Source: Roseivirga sp. E12
GTDB taxonomy: Bacteria; Bacteroidota; Bacteroidia; Cytophagales; Cyclobacteriaceae
Reading direction: 5' to 3'
Assembly: GCF_017592825.1 (NCBI RefSeq)
Contig: NZ_JAGFMD010000001.1
Location: 1,612,001 to 1,676,000 of the forward strand
Length of the DNA: 64,000 nucleotides
Part shown: piece after piece, positions 33,767-41,992 of the stretch
Layout: every line of letters starts with the position of its first letter
Numbering within the stretch: position 1 is the stretch's first letter
Program-made: the position numbers and the translations under genes
Notes under the pieces: model-generated
What the model was told of the DNA's origin: nothing
Seen by the model: only the letters and a program-made list of their open reading frames with translations
Databases searched by the model: none

Positions 33767-34357
33767 TTATCTGAAAATCTTCCGGTCGATGATCTTTACA
33801 TCACCATCTTCTTGCAATTGCTTGACTGTTCTGATCACAGTTTCCACTCGAATACCCAAAAATTCTGACAACTGCTGACGGGTAAGATTGACTTCAAAGG
33901 CTTCATTGGATTGGCCGAATTCATCCTTCATATAATCTATCAGTGCCAATATGCGATGCTTGGCATCATGGTTGGAGATTTCCCTCAACATCATGGCCTT
34001 ATACATAAGTCGCTTAGTAAGGATGCTGGTGAATTTCAGGTGAATCTCGAAATTCTCACTTAAAAGCTCGAAGAAAACATCTTTTGGTAGTGAGTAAAGC
34101 ACTGTATCTACTTCAGCAAATGCTGAAGCCGGGTATTCTCTACCTTGAAAAAGCGGTGGCTCTCCAAAGCTCTGTCCATCTTTAAAGGTCCCTTGTACAA
34201 ACTCCTTACCCTCCTCATTGGTGTTCACCATCTTGACTTTTCCAGAAAAAATCTGATAGTAAAAGTGTGCATTCTCCCCTTCCATAAAGAGAAAGGTGCC
34301 GGCACTTACTTCCTTTTTACTGCAATTATAACTTTCGAGAATTTCTACTGGAATCAC
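33767..34357 (-). CDS. Crp/Fnr-family transcriptional regulator
   Basis: 196 residues. A cyclic-nucleotide-binding beta-barrel covers about 15-115 (VSAGTFLFMEGENAHFYYQIFSGKVKMVN, FKDGQSFGEPPLF) and a dimer helix precedes the C-terminal HTH (LTRQQLSEFLGIRVETVIRTVKQLQEDGDVKII). Only one N-terminal Cys is present, so no Fnr-type iron-sulfur cluster; a Dnr-like ligand (heme/NO) or redox input is possible. It lies directly upstream of the haemoglobin-oxidase operon on the same strand and is the natural regulator of the box just after it. Confidence 0.88.
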   Translation of the reverse strand: MIPVEILESYNCSKKEVSAGTFLFMEGENAHFYYQIFSGKVKMVNTNEEGKEFVQGTFKDGQSFGEPPLFQGREYPASAFAEVDTVLYSLPKDVFFELLSENFEIHLKFTSILTKRLMYKAMMLREISNHDAKHRILALIDYMKDEFGQSNEAFEVNLTRQQLSEFLGIRVETVIRTVKQLQEDGDVKIIDRKIFR

Positions 34358-34448
34358 GGATCAGAGATTGAACGCTCAAATTTAACTGATCTGGTTTAGG
34401 ATCATAGTGCTGAAGGTAAGAGCTTCCGAGATGTAAAATGAGTGCTCT

Positions 34449-34715
34449 CTAAAATTGAAATATCAACCTCAGACACTTGAGGTATTTCACTTGCCTTGTT
34501 TTACTTTTCTCCTTGCACACCTTCATCAACAAATGTTTATAGAACGAGTCTATAATCCCATCACTGAGTTTGTTCAACATTAAAACTTCATGTTGTTCAA
34601 GGCCTTTTATAGTTCTCTCTATTTCAGCAGATTTAATTGAACAGAGATAGCCGTACAATTGAGATAGTTCAGATTCATTAAAGTCTCCATATCCCAAATT
34701 ATTCCGTTTGCTCAT
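34449..34715 (-). CDS. Small hypothetical protein
   Basis: 88 residues from the Met at 34715 (an ATG at 34736 adds seven). Composition is protein-like and helical: ESELSQLYGYLCSIKSAEIERTIKGLEQHEVLMLNKLSDGIIDSFYKHLLMKVCKEK. No domain recognised. Lies between the Crp gene and the divergent P460 genes. A real but short gene is favoured slightly over chance. Confidence 0.4.
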   Translation of the reverse strand: MSKRNNLGYGDFNESELSQLYGYLCSIKSAEIERTIKGLEQHEVLMLNKLSDGIIDSFYKHLLMKVCKEKSKTRQVKYLKCLRLIFQF

Positions 34716-34902
34716 TACAGCAAATAAAGGTGTCATAAGTTGTGGGATGTGTATTTAAAAAGACTTTACCCTTCACAAGTGTCATGTGTCAAACATGCGG
34801 TTCTTTTATAATCTAGAACCTGAATTAAGGGCTGTCTTCAAAAAGACAACAGGGTACATTTAATGCCAATACTTTCGAAGTGTTAACCCTTAAACAGAAC
34901 GC

Positions 34903-35487
34903 ATGAAAAGTTTAAAAAGAAAAGATTATTATATCGCTGTAGTACTACTCATATTCATTAGTGCATTTACAATGGCCATGATTCCTGAGCAAGCAAGAAG
35001 GCATTACAAATTCGATAAGGATGGGCAGTTGATTCGTTCTTCAATTGAAGATTATCGACACTGGGTATATGTAGGTACTCCGGTAACACCAAATGATTTG
35101 AATCCACCTGCAGCGGCATTCCCTGATTTTCATAATGTTTATATCCATCCCTCTGATTTCAAATACTACGAGAAGCACGGTAAATGGCAGGATGGCACCA
35201 TACTGGTTAAAGAGCTTGTCACTGTAGGTTCCACCCAAGCAGTGAGCGGTAAGGGTTATTTCCAAGGAGAATTCTACGGCCTAGAAGCCACAGTAAAAGA
35301 CAGTAAGCAATTTCCTGATGAGCCAGGTAATTGGGCCTACTTCAGCTTTGGACATGAGTTGCCATTACTCAAAACTGCTAAGGCATTTCCAACAGCATCA
35401 TGTAATGCATGTCATGCCGCTGCCGCTGCAGATACTGATTTTGTATTTACTCAGTATTACCCAGTCTTAAGAGCAGTAGCAAAATAA
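34903..35487 (+). CDS. Cytochrome P460 family protein
   Basis: 194 residues with an N-terminal signal/anchor (YYIAVVLLIFISAFTMAMIP). The P460 pattern follows: IEDYRHWVYVGTPVTP, HNVYIHPSDFKYYEKHGKWQDGTILVKELV, WAYFSFGHELPLLKTAKAFPTASCNACHAAAAADTDFVFTQYYPVLR. C-N-A-C-H is the c-type heme-binding motif at about 167-171, then the conserved FTQYYPVL end. Studied P460s oxidise hydroxylamine with NO as product; function in Bacteroidota is untested. First of a tandem pair, 7 bp from the second. Confidence 0.9.
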   Translation: MKSLKRKDYYIAVVLLIFISAFTMAMIPEQARRHYKFDKDGQLIRSSIEDYRHWVYVGTPVTPNDLNPPAAAFPDFHNVYIHPSDFKYYEKHGKWQDGTILVKELVTVGSTQAVSGKGYFQGEFYGLEATVKDSKQFPDEPGNWAYFSFGHELPLLKTAKAFPTASCNACHAAAAADTDFVFTQYYPVLRAVAK

Positions 35488-35494
35488 TAGCACT

Positions 35495-36034
35495 ATGAAA
35501 AAAATTCTTCTGGCAATATTTGCCTTCATAATCTTTGGTTTCACTTTCGTGAATAATGTGCCCGAACCATTTTCAGCACATGTGGATGAAGATGGAAATA
35601 TCTCTGTTCCGAAAGACTATCGAGATTGGACGTTCATTGGCGCATGGTCTATCAAGGGAGATAACGGTGCTGCTGGTCTGCACTTGGTATATACACAAGC
35701 AGAAACCGCTGCGCATTATAAGGAAAAGGGGGAGTTTCCCGATGGAGCCGTGCTTGTTAAAGAATTGCAAAACACCGAGTCGCAGACCCTAACTACTGGG
35801 AGGGCAAGCAGAGCAAGTGGCGTTGCTGGCTGGTTTGTCATGATTAAAGATACCGAGGGGCGATATCCGGAAAACAAACTCTGGGGAAATGGCTGGGGAT
35901 GGGCCTACTTTGACGCAGATGATCCAATAAAAACTACCTCCACTGACTTCAAACTGGACTGTCTTGGCTGCCATGTACCAGCGGCCTCAACCGATTGGGT
36001 ATATATGGATGGATACCCAGTTTTGACAAAATGA
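35495..36034 (+). CDS. Cytochrome P460 family protein
   Basis: 179 residues with a signal peptide (AIFAFIIFGFTFVNNV). Motifs: VPKDYRDWTFIGAWSIKG, LHLVYTQAETAAHYKEKGEFPDGAVLVKELQ, GWGWAYFDADDPIKTTSTDFKLDCLGCHVPAASTDWVYMDGYPVL. C-L-G-C-H gives the heme site near residue 160. It is diverged from the upstream P460 in the core, so the pair is old or functionally split. Followed by a strong bidirectional terminator at 36064. Confidence 0.9.
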   Translation: MKKILLAIFAFIIFGFTFVNNVPEPFSAHVDEDGNISVPKDYRDWTFIGAWSIKGDNGAAGLHLVYTQAETAAHYKEKGEFPDGAVLVKELQNTESQTLTTGRASRASGVAGWFVMIKDTEGRYPENKLWGNGWGWAYFDADDPIKTTSTDFKLDCLGCHVPAASTDWVYMDGYPVLTK

Positions 36035-36063
36035 AGAGCCGTATTAATGTCTAATCATTAACA

Positions 36064-36097
36064 AATAAGCCTTCCCGGCTAGTCGGGAAGGCTTATT
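36064..36097. terminator. Bidirectional hairpin terminator
   Basis: 14-bp perfect arms AATAAGCCTTCCCG (36064-36077) and CGGGAAGGCTTATT (36084-36097) with a 6-base loop, between the convergent P460 and Crp genes. Strong stem, weak U tracts on both sides. Confidence 0.8.
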
Positions 36098-36129
36098 ATG
36101 TCTATTTCATGCTCACATATTCATGTTCC

Positions 36130-36795
36130 TTATATCTCTAAACTGCCATGAAAATAGAAGTACTCATTATCATAAGTAACGCAACCTTGCTTTTTCAGCT
36201 TATTCAAGGTCTTAGTTACAAATTGCCTTGAGGTCGAAGTTAGCTTAGCAATCTCATCATGACTGATGAAGTTTCTTGCCATCAATCCCTTATCATTTGA
36301 TTCACCAAATTCATCTCTAAAAGACATTAAAAAATCAATAATTCTTTCCTCAGAGCTTTTAAAGACCAAGTCATTTACGAGTTTTTCCAGCTTGTGAATG
36401 CGCTCAGAAAAAGTCTTGATTACTTCTACTTTTAGTGCATTGTTTTTGTCCAGTATGTAGTTAAACTCATCTCTCGTCATCAGACAAACCACAGCATCCT
36501 CCTTGGCTATGGCATAAACGTTTTTATCAGTCTGGCTTGTGATGTTCAATTCTCCGAATATTGTACCTGGTTTGCGCAAAGATTTTATCCGTTCATTTCC
36601 GTCCTCATCGAGATACACCAACTTCATGATTCCTGATTTCAGAAAGTAGATATAATTATATTCTTCTACTCTGATGATATCATCTTGCTTTATGGTACGT
36701 TTTGTTAGTCTTTCGTCCAAAAACTTTATATCCTCGTCCTTTAGTACTTTCCAAAAATCGAACTGCTCTAGGTACCAAATATTTGAATTATCCAA
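36130..36795 (-). CDS. Crp/Fnr-family transcriptional regulator
   Basis: 221 residues. cNMP-like beta-barrel (KQDDIIRVEEYNYIYFLKSGIMKLVYLDEDGNERIKSLRKPGTIFGELNI), long dimer helix, and an HTH (ISHDEIAKLTSTSRQFVTKTLNKLKKQGCVTYDN). No Fnr-type N-terminal Cys cluster. Separate from the first Crp gene in sequence and faces the P460 pair, so it may share their stimulus; direct linkage is not shown. Confidence 0.88.
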   Translation of the reverse strand: MDNSNIWYLEQFDFWKVLKDEDIKFLDERLTKRTIKQDDIIRVEEYNYIYFLKSGIMKLVYLDEDGNERIKSLRKPGTIFGELNITSQTDKNVYAIAKEDAVVCLMTRDEFNYILDKNNALKVEVIKTFSERIHKLEKLVNDLVFKSSEERIIDFLMSFRDEFGESNDKGLMARNFISHDEIAKLTSTSRQFVTKTLNKLKKQGCVTYDNEYFYFHGSLEI

Positions 36796-36953
36796 TATAA
36801 TTGTTGTTTGAAAATCTTAAAACAAGATGGTTAAATGGGAGTAGAATTCCTACGGAAATCCAGTGATTATAAGAACCTATTGAAGACAATAAAGTAAAGT
36901 CGAATCATTGTCTTCTATTAGTTAGTCTTGAAGGTCAAAATTAAAACCACCCC

Positions 36954-36968
36954 TGACATAATATGTCA
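36954..36968 (+). promoter_or_regulatory. Palindromic operator TGACATAATATGTCA, copy 1
   Basis: A 15-bp palindrome (7-bp arms, one central base) 31 bp upstream of the YafY-type regulator gene. It belongs to an exactly repeated 22-bp stretch that recurs upstream of the next gene. Likely the regulator's own binding site. A second small palindrome CTTGA-CAT-TCAAG lies at 36983-36995. Confidence 0.7.
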
Positions 36969-36999
36969 TATCTTGTATGCAACTTGACATTCAAGAAGC

Positions 37000-37695
37000 A
37001 TGAATCACCTTTCGAGACTATTGTCCATACTCACAATACTCAAGTCCAAGCGAGTAGTCACTGGGAATGAGCTTGCCAAAAAGTTTGAGGTAAGTCTTCG
37101 GACTATCTATAGAGACATCAAAAAACTGGAGGAATCTGGTGTTCCAGTAGTCACTATTGAAGGAAGAGGATATTCCATTATGGATGGCTATATGGTCGCC
37201 CCTATAATGTTTGATGAAATGGAAGTCAATGCCCTTATCACAGCGGAGCAATTAATTGCCAAAACCAATGACGACTCTCTGATTCAACACTTTGAGCAAA
37301 CCTTACAAAAAATCAAGTCTGTGTTTAAAAGTAGTCTTCAGACAAAGGGCGAAATGTTGGACAGCAAGATGTATGTTTTCAAAAACAACACGGACCCAAC
37401 CAGAACCTCCTCCCTTTCCCATGTGCAAATGGCGATCATCAATTTTAAGATGATTGAAATGACCTATCAGGCTAAGGGCAAAGAGACTACTTTAAGAAAA
37501 GTTGAGCCTTTGGCCATTTATAGTTTTGATGAAAAATGGATTCTTGTCACATGGTGCCACTTAAGAGCAGACTATAGGGCTTTCCGCTTAGATAGGATCA
37601 AGGACTTTCAAATCTTAAATGAAGTATTTGAGGACAGGCAATTTGACCTGGGTAAATATTTCATCAAATGCGCAGAAATCGAAAATCACCCCTGA
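37000..37695 (+). CDS. YafY/WYL-domain DeoR-like transcriptional regulator
   Basis: 231 residues. N-terminal HTH_11 (LSRLLSILTILKSKRVVTGNELAKKFEVSLRTIYRDIKKLEESGVPVVTIEGRGYSI), a linker, then a WYL domain (about 140-215: LRKVEPLAIYSFDEKWILVTWCHLRADYRAFRLDRIKDFQIL). WYL proteins bind small or nucleic-acid ligands and act as repressors or activators. The stop codon TGA at 37693-37695 is also the first three bases of the second operator copy, so regulator end and next promoter are fused. Confidence 0.92.
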   Translation: MNHLSRLLSILTILKSKRVVTGNELAKKFEVSLRTIYRDIKKLEESGVPVVTIEGRGYSIMDGYMVAPIMFDEMEVNALITAEQLIAKTNDDSLIQHFEQTLQKIKSVFKSSLQTKGEMLDSKMYVFKNNTDPTRTSSLSHVQMAIINFKMIEMTYQAKGKETTLRKVEPLAIYSFDEKWILVTWCHLRADYRAFRLDRIKDFQILNEVFEDRQFDLGKYFIKCAEIENHP

Positions 37696-37707
37696 CATAA
37701 TATGTCA
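37693..37707 (+). promoter_or_regulatory. Palindromic operator TGACATAATATGTCA, copy 2, with -7 element
   Basis: Identical palindrome to that at 36954. It overlaps the regulator's stop codon and ends 11 bp before a perfect -7 element TAGGTTTG (37719-37726), where the -33 TTG would normally be. No TTG is seen there. This placement fits either repression by occlusion or activation in place of a -33 box. Confidence 0.7.
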
Positions 37708-37754
37708 TAATCGGCTTTTAGGTTTGTAACATCATCAAACAAGAATCATCAATT

Positions 37755-38120
37755 ATGACAACACAAGAAGTTGCAACACAATGGGCAGAGTACTGCCGAA
37801 CTGGTCAAATGGAAAAGGCACAGCAAGAGCTCTATAGCAAGGACTGTGTCAGCCTTGAAATGGAAGGTGCACAGGGGTTTCCACAAAGGGTTGAGGGCAT
37901 TGAAGGCATTGCTGAAAAAGGTAAGCAATGGGAAGGAATGGTAGAAGAGTTCCATGGACTAGAAATCGATGGACCGATTGTAGCTGGTAACCACTTTACG
38001 GCAACAATGAAAATGGATATCACCATGAAAGGTCAACCTAGAAGAACGGACGAAGAAATTGCTTTGTATAGAGTCGAGAATGGCAAAATTGTATCTGAGC
38101 AGTTCTTTTACGCTGTATAG
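37755..38120 (+). CDS. SnoaL-like/NTF2-fold protein
   Basis: 121 residues, SnoaL-like cone fold: VATQWAEYCRTGQMEKAQQELYSKDCVSLEMEG, KQWEGMVEEFHGLEIDGPIVAGNHFTATMKMDITMKGQ, EIALYRVENGKIVSEQFFY. No signal peptide. Downstream of and coregulated with the YafY-type regulator through the shared operator. Similar genes are often controlled by WYL/YafY regulators in Bacteroidota, though the ligand is unknown. Confidence 0.85.
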   Translation: MTTQEVATQWAEYCRTGQMEKAQQELYSKDCVSLEMEGAQGFPQRVEGIEGIAEKGKQWEGMVEEFHGLEIDGPIVAGNHFTATMKMDITMKGQPRRTDEEIALYRVENGKIVSEQFFYAV

Positions 38121-38316
38121 GCTAAGGAAATGTCTGCCCTTTTTACCCTGAGGATACGAAGGGACTTGTCCATTAACACAAGTTCCCTCGATAAACTCGG
38201 GATAGAAAGGTTAGTGGAGAAGGTCTCTGCCCAGAATGACGGAAACCTCCTCCACCCTTGCGCTTTCACTTCACAACCGCTGAAGCTAATGCTATCGCGG
38301 TGAAGCTTTAGCGTAA

Positions 38317-38485
38317 GCGTTCTGAGGCAGAACTTATCCGCGATAGCAGGATATGCTGACGAAACCTGCCTACCGCAGGCAGGGAGTCTCCCAAATAAAT
38401 AGGGAGATTCTTTCGGTCCTGCCCTGCTTACAGCAGGCAAGCTCCCTCAGAATGACGATAAGTATGGGAAAGGCCTCCTCCAAAG
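38317..38485. repeat. Dispersed intergenic repeat, copy 1
   Basis: A GC-rich non-coding repeat ends in CCTCAGAATGACG (38445-38457) and a trailing AAGTATGGGAAAGGC segment. Its left end TCTGAGG (38321-38327) is a worn version of the terminal repeat. It contains CCTGC-TTACA-GCAGG hairpins and shares long near-identical blocks with 39323-39493. The 526-bp gap 38121-38646 otherwise holds related scraps (CCAGAATGACG at 38231-38241; CTATCGCGG/CCGCGATAG pair at 38292-38346). No gene seen in it. Confidence 0.75.
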
Positions 38486-38646
38486 GAGAAGGACAATAAG
38501 ATTCTGGATCAAGTCCAAAATGACGTTCCCTTTTTACGCTTCCCCCCTGTTGGTTTTTTCACCAACAAGTCACAACCAAATTGAACCAGCCTGCTCAAAA
38601 ACTTGTATAGCATACCGGGGTAAACAAGTCTAACTCCAAACATGCT

Positions 38647-39306
38647 ATGTTCAAACTTTTCAATTGGAAGAAGCCTAACCTAAAAGCTATAAGCCTACCC
38701 GACCTTGGTTGGGTCGAAGGAGACACAACAAAGACTATAAAGAAATGGGGAGATGCAGACGCCACCATGGCCATTTCACTCAACTTCTTCGAGGGTGAAC
38801 CAGACATACCCACAGTCAAAGACATTGACCAACTCCGGCAGTACTATCGCGATGCAATTGCCTCGGCCAAAGGAGGAATTATTGAGGTAGAATTGGTCGA
38901 GCTCCATGGCATCCAATGCATTAGAACAATCCTTAAATTCCCTCAAGAACCTAGTGGTAGTACTTACCTGACTTCCCTAGTGATCCCTTTTGCTATGTGC
39001 AGTTATGTCGTAAAAATTCAAGCACCTGAGTTAGACCTTTCTGGCATGCGCGACTCCTTTATTATCAAGAAGTTACTGCGTGAAAATGTGATCTCAAAGA
39101 CCAGTAATGGTTATAGCAATTGGGCATTAGATCCATACAAAGCTGATATACAAGGGCAAAACCTAATGCTTAGGTCCGAAGAGGCTAAGTGGGATGTTCG
39201 TTTCCCAAGCCATCCTTTGACTAAAAGTCGAAAACTCATCGCTGAGATTGAGAAGGGTATTCTATTTGATCAAAAGCTTTTGGATTTAAAGCGATTCGAT
39301 AAATAG
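38647..39306 (+). CDS. Hypothetical cytoplasmic protein
   Basis: 219 residues, no signal peptide or TM. Readable features: WVEGDTTKTIKKWGDADATMAISLNFFEGEPDIPTVKDIDQLRQYYRDAI, a central beta region (IIEVELVELHGIQCIRTILKFPQEPSGSTYLTSLVIPFAMCSYVVKIQ) and a polar C terminus. Start codon ATG at 38647. It lies exactly between two copies of the dispersed repeat. No family recognised; the arrangement (a beta sheet that carries PFAMCSY) recalls small immunity-like proteins but this is not evidence. Confidence 0.7.
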   Translation: MFKLFNWKKPNLKAISLPDLGWVEGDTTKTIKKWGDADATMAISLNFFEGEPDIPTVKDIDQLRQYYRDAIASAKGGIIEVELVELHGIQCIRTILKFPQEPSGSTYLTSLVIPFAMCSYVVKIQAPELDLSGMRDSFIIKKLLRENVISKTSNGYSNWALDPYKADIQGQNLMLRSEEAKWDVRFPSHPLTKSRKLIAEIEKGILFDQKLLDLKRFDK

Positions 39307-39322
39307 CTTCCTCCTTATAACA

Positions 39323-39493
39323 CGTCACTCTGAGGCAAAGCTTATCAGCAATAGCGAGATATGCTGATGAAACCTGCCCTCTGTAGGCAGCGAGTCTTCC
39401 AAATCAATGATGAGATTCTTTCGGTCGTACCCTGCTTACAGCAGGCAAGCTCCCTCAGAATGACGGTAAGTATGGGAAAGGCTCCTCCAAGGG
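39323..39493. repeat. Dispersed intergenic repeat (MITE-like), copy 2
   Basis: Bounded by CGTCACTCTGAGG (39323-39335) and CCTCAGAATGACG (39453-39465), inverted with 12 of 13 matches, then the same trailing AAGTATGGGAAAGGC as copy 1. No open frame inside. A lone CGTCACTCTGAGG is at 40125-40137 just after the GNAT gene. The terminal inverted repeats and non-coding interior suit a non-autonomous element. Confidence 0.75.
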
Positions 39494-39620
39494 TGGACAA
39501 TCACTTTTGAGCATTTGCATCGTTTATGCCCCCCGCTGGCGGGGTTAGGGAGTGGATATTTCGAGCTTGCCCTTAACGCTTTCGAGGGCTACCTTTACAT
39601 CCTTTACCCTTGCAGAATAC

Positions 39621-40121
39621 ATGACCGGAAACTTAGTAATTAGACCTGTTCGACTAGAAGAAGCACCTTTGTTAAAAGAGATTGGCGCTACTACTTTTCG
39701 GGAGACCTTTGCAGCACAGAATACGGAAGAGAATCTTTCAGCTTACCTACAAAAAAGCTTTGACTTGGCGAATGTAAAGGAACAGCTCGTCTCATCAGTT
39801 TCGGAATTCTATTTTGTGGAAAAAGGAGGTGAGATTTATGGTTACCTTAAACTCAACACTTCTAAAAAAGGGCTAGAAATAGAAAGGATCTATGTACGCC
39901 AAACGGCTCAGGGTACTGGCATCGGCAAGGCAATGTTCGAGTTTAGTCTAGGCCTTGCGAAAACGAGGAAGTCAGAATGGTTATGGCTGGGCGTTTGGCA
40001 AGAGAATATCAAAGCAGTTGAATTCTATAAGCGACAAGGCATGGAGATTTTTGATGTCCGCCAGTTTCAACTTGGCAATGAGCTTCAAGATGACTTCTTG
40101 ATGCGAATGCGAGTTGATTAA
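39621..40121 (+). CDS. GNAT-family N-acetyltransferase
   Basis: About 166 residues from ATG 39621; a GTG at 39552 would prepend 23 residues that run through repeat-rich DNA and is not favoured. GNAT motifs: RPVRLEEAPLLKEIGATTFRETF, EIYGYLKLN, IERIYVRQTAQGTGIGKAMFEFSLGLAKTRKSEWLWLGVWQENIKAVEFYKRQGM (motif A R/Q-x-x-G-T-G and the Y-x-R-x-G end). The substrate is not apparent; the nearest type is the RimI/ElaA-like protein acetylation family. Confidence 0.85.
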   Translation: MTGNLVIRPVRLEEAPLLKEIGATTFRETFAAQNTEENLSAYLQKSFDLANVKEQLVSSVSEFYFVEKGGEIYGYLKLNTSKKGLEIERIYVRQTAQGTGIGKAMFEFSLGLAKTRKSEWLWLGVWQENIKAVEFYKRQGMEIFDVRQFQLGNELQDDFLMRMRVD

Positions 40122-40200
40122 CAACGTCACTCTGAGGAAATGGTCGGTATGTACTCTAAAGCTGATCATTCATTATATTGAACACTAAAACCAAAACCGA

Positions 40201-40392
40201 ATGAACAAAAAGAACTTATACTTAATAGCTGGGACTCTAGCCGGGATAGTATTCGTTAGCTCTTTACTAGATGCTGAACCTGGCGCTATATTAGGAAGTA
40301 TTTGGCTTTTTCGATTAGGATGGTTGATCATGACTACCTCGGCTTTTATAAGTTATTACAACATAAAAAAATCAGAGAAGCAATCTAATTAG
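40201..40392 (+). CDS. Small two-TM membrane protein
   Basis: 63 residues, two hydrophobic segments (LYLIAGTLAGIVFVSSLL and GSIWLFRLGWLIMTTSAFISYY) joined by a short loop, ending KKSEKQSN. Codon pattern is like the neighbours. No family recognised. Confidence 0.45.
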   Translation: MNKKNLYLIAGTLAGIVFVSSLLDAEPGAILGSIWLFRLGWLIMTTSAFISYYNIKKSEKQSN

Positions 40393-40457
40393 GACCTCAA
40401 TTCGATGATTTAGGTAGTACCATCCTAAGAATGATGGAAATAAAGGTTCCTTCCTTA

Positions 40458-41363
40458 CTAGCGTTTAGCCAGCCTATACTTTAATGGTGTATAATTCGTG
40501 CGTTTTTTGAATATTCTGATAAACGCTGCCTCGGCCGTATAGCCTACACCTTCAGCCACCTGAGAAATACTTTGTTCTGTGTTTTGTAACAACTCACTGG
40601 CCTTTAGCATACGCCATTGCAAAACATAATTCATAGGAGTCTCACCAGTTAGTGCTCTGAACTTATTGATGAAATTAGTTCTAGACATGCCACTTACCTT
40701 GGCAAGCTGCTCTATCTGAATGTTTTGAGCATAATCACTATGAATCACCTTTAAGGCCTTGCTAATTCTCTCATGGAATAGCGCTGCAAATACTCCTGTA
40801 ATATGATTATCTCCTTCAGCATAAGAGCGAAGTGTATGAATAAATAGTACTTCTCCCAGTTTTTGGATAATGACATCTCGCCCGGGCATTTCATTGTCTG
40901 CCTCAAAAGTTAAAATGTCAGTGATTTGTCTTAACCATTGATTAGTCTCCTGATTTTGACTTGAAATATGAATGATGCTTGGCAACTCACCAAGGAATAG
41001 TCCGGCAACACTTCGGTCAAATTCAAAGTGACCACATACCAAGGTATTATTTGTTTCTGGTCCCTGAAAAACCGGGCATCCAGCATTTATTGATTCTACT
41101 ACTTCTCCTCCTGAAACTCTTACACTCGATTCACTATCGGCTATCCAGTGCCGAATACCATGCGGAAAGACAACAATATCTCCTTCCTTCAAAAGGATCC
41201 GTTCCTTAAGGGTTTGTAGTAGACATTGCCCCGAAACGACAATATGAAACTGTGCAAAAGGTACTGAAGGCACATTCATCCCCCACGGGGCGGAAAAATC
41301 AGATTTAAAGTAAAAAGCGCTCGAAAGCCTGATGCTCCTCAGTACGTCACTCAATGCATCCAT
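40458..41363 (-). CDS. AraC-family transcriptional regulator with cupin domain
   Basis: 301 residues. An N-terminal cupin_6-like domain (PFAQFHIVVSGQCLLQTLKERILLKEGDIVVFPHGIRHWIAD) and two C-terminal AraC HTH motifs (IQIEQLAKVSGMSRTNFINKFRALTGETPMNYVLQWRMLKA; SISQVAEGVGYTAEAAFIRIFKKRTNYTPLKYR). This subtype often senses oxidised or aromatic ligands. Divergent from the YHS-domain gene, which it may control. Confidence 0.92.
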   Translation of the reverse strand: MDALSDVLRSIRLSSAFYFKSDFSAPWGMNVPSVPFAQFHIVVSGQCLLQTLKERILLKEGDIVVFPHGIRHWIADSESSVRVSGGEVVESINAGCPVFQGPETNNTLVCGHFEFDRSVAGLFLGELPSIIHISSQNQETNQWLRQITDILTFEADNEMPGRDVIIQKLGEVLFIHTLRSYAEGDNHITGVFAALFHERISKALKVIHSDYAQNIQIEQLAKVSGMSRTNFINKFRALTGETPMNYVLQWRMLKASELLQNTEQSISQVAEGVGYTAEAAFIRIFKKRTNYTPLKYRLAKR

Positions 41364-41458
41364 TAATCGAAAATGTATTTTGAATCAATTTTTATGTACT
41401 TAATTATACTCATAGAACAAATATGAACAATACATTTGATTAACAAAACTTAATCACA

Positions 41459-41914
41459 ATGAAAAAACTTTTAACAATTTGTATTATGGCAGCAACAGTC
41501 CAAGCGCATGCACAAGGTGTAAATACCAATCAAGATAAGGTGGCCAACAATGGTTACGACATTGTTAACTACTTCACTGCTAATAGTGCTGTCCGGGGGA
41601 GCAAAGACTATTCTGCACAACACAATGGTGCCACTTATTACTTTGTCAACAGTGACCACCAAAAGCAGTTCAAAGCAAGCCCTGAGAAGTATTTACCTCA
41701 GTTTGACGGCTACTGTGCTTTTGCAGTTGCCCAAATGAATCAGAAGGTGCCCGTTGATCCAAAAACCTTTAGAGTGGATGACGGGAAACTGTATCTCTTC
41801 TTTAATGATTTCTATGAAGGGAAGCCTTTTAACACAATTATCCCTTGGTTAGGCAATGAGAATGAGATGGAGAAGATGGCTGCCGAGAATTGGAAAACGC
41901 TAAAGAACAAATAA
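41459..41914 (+). CDS. Exported YHS-domain protein
   Basis: 151 residues with a signal peptide (ICIMAATVQAHAQ). The YHS pattern: NGYDIVNYFTANSAVRGSKDYSAQHNGATYYFVNSDHQKQFKASPEKYLPQFDGYCAFAVA. The YHS fold binds metal or fatty acids in other proteins. Divergent from the AraC regulator with a 95-bp intergenic region, which suggests shared control. Confidence 0.88.
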   Translation: MKKLLTICIMAATVQAHAQGVNTNQDKVANNGYDIVNYFTANSAVRGSKDYSAQHNGATYYFVNSDHQKQFKASPEKYLPQFDGYCAFAVAQMNQKVPVDPKTFRVDDGKLYLFFNDFYEGKPFNTIIPWLGNENEMEKMAAENWKTLKNK

Positions 41915-41933
41915 AACTGACTGACTACTAAAA

Positions 41934-41976
41934 ACCCCGAAGGAACTCACCATGTACTGGTAAGAACTTTCGGGGT
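41934..41976. terminator. Hairpin between convergent YHS and hydrolase genes
   Basis: Arms ACCCCGAA and TTCGGGGT (41934-41941 and 41969-41976) with a 27-base loop. Probably a weak bidirectional terminator. Confidence 0.45.
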
Positions 41977-41992
41977 ATTAATGACTCTATTT

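Noticed and set aside
34833-34848. TGTCTT/AAGACA hairpin in the P460 leader as a riboswitch
   Set aside because: Six-base arms and a four-base loop are too small, and no known aptamer motif is seen.
38317-39493. Insertion sequence with transposase
   Set aside because: No transposase-like frame lies in or between the repeat copies; only a non-coding repeat with inverted ends is visible.
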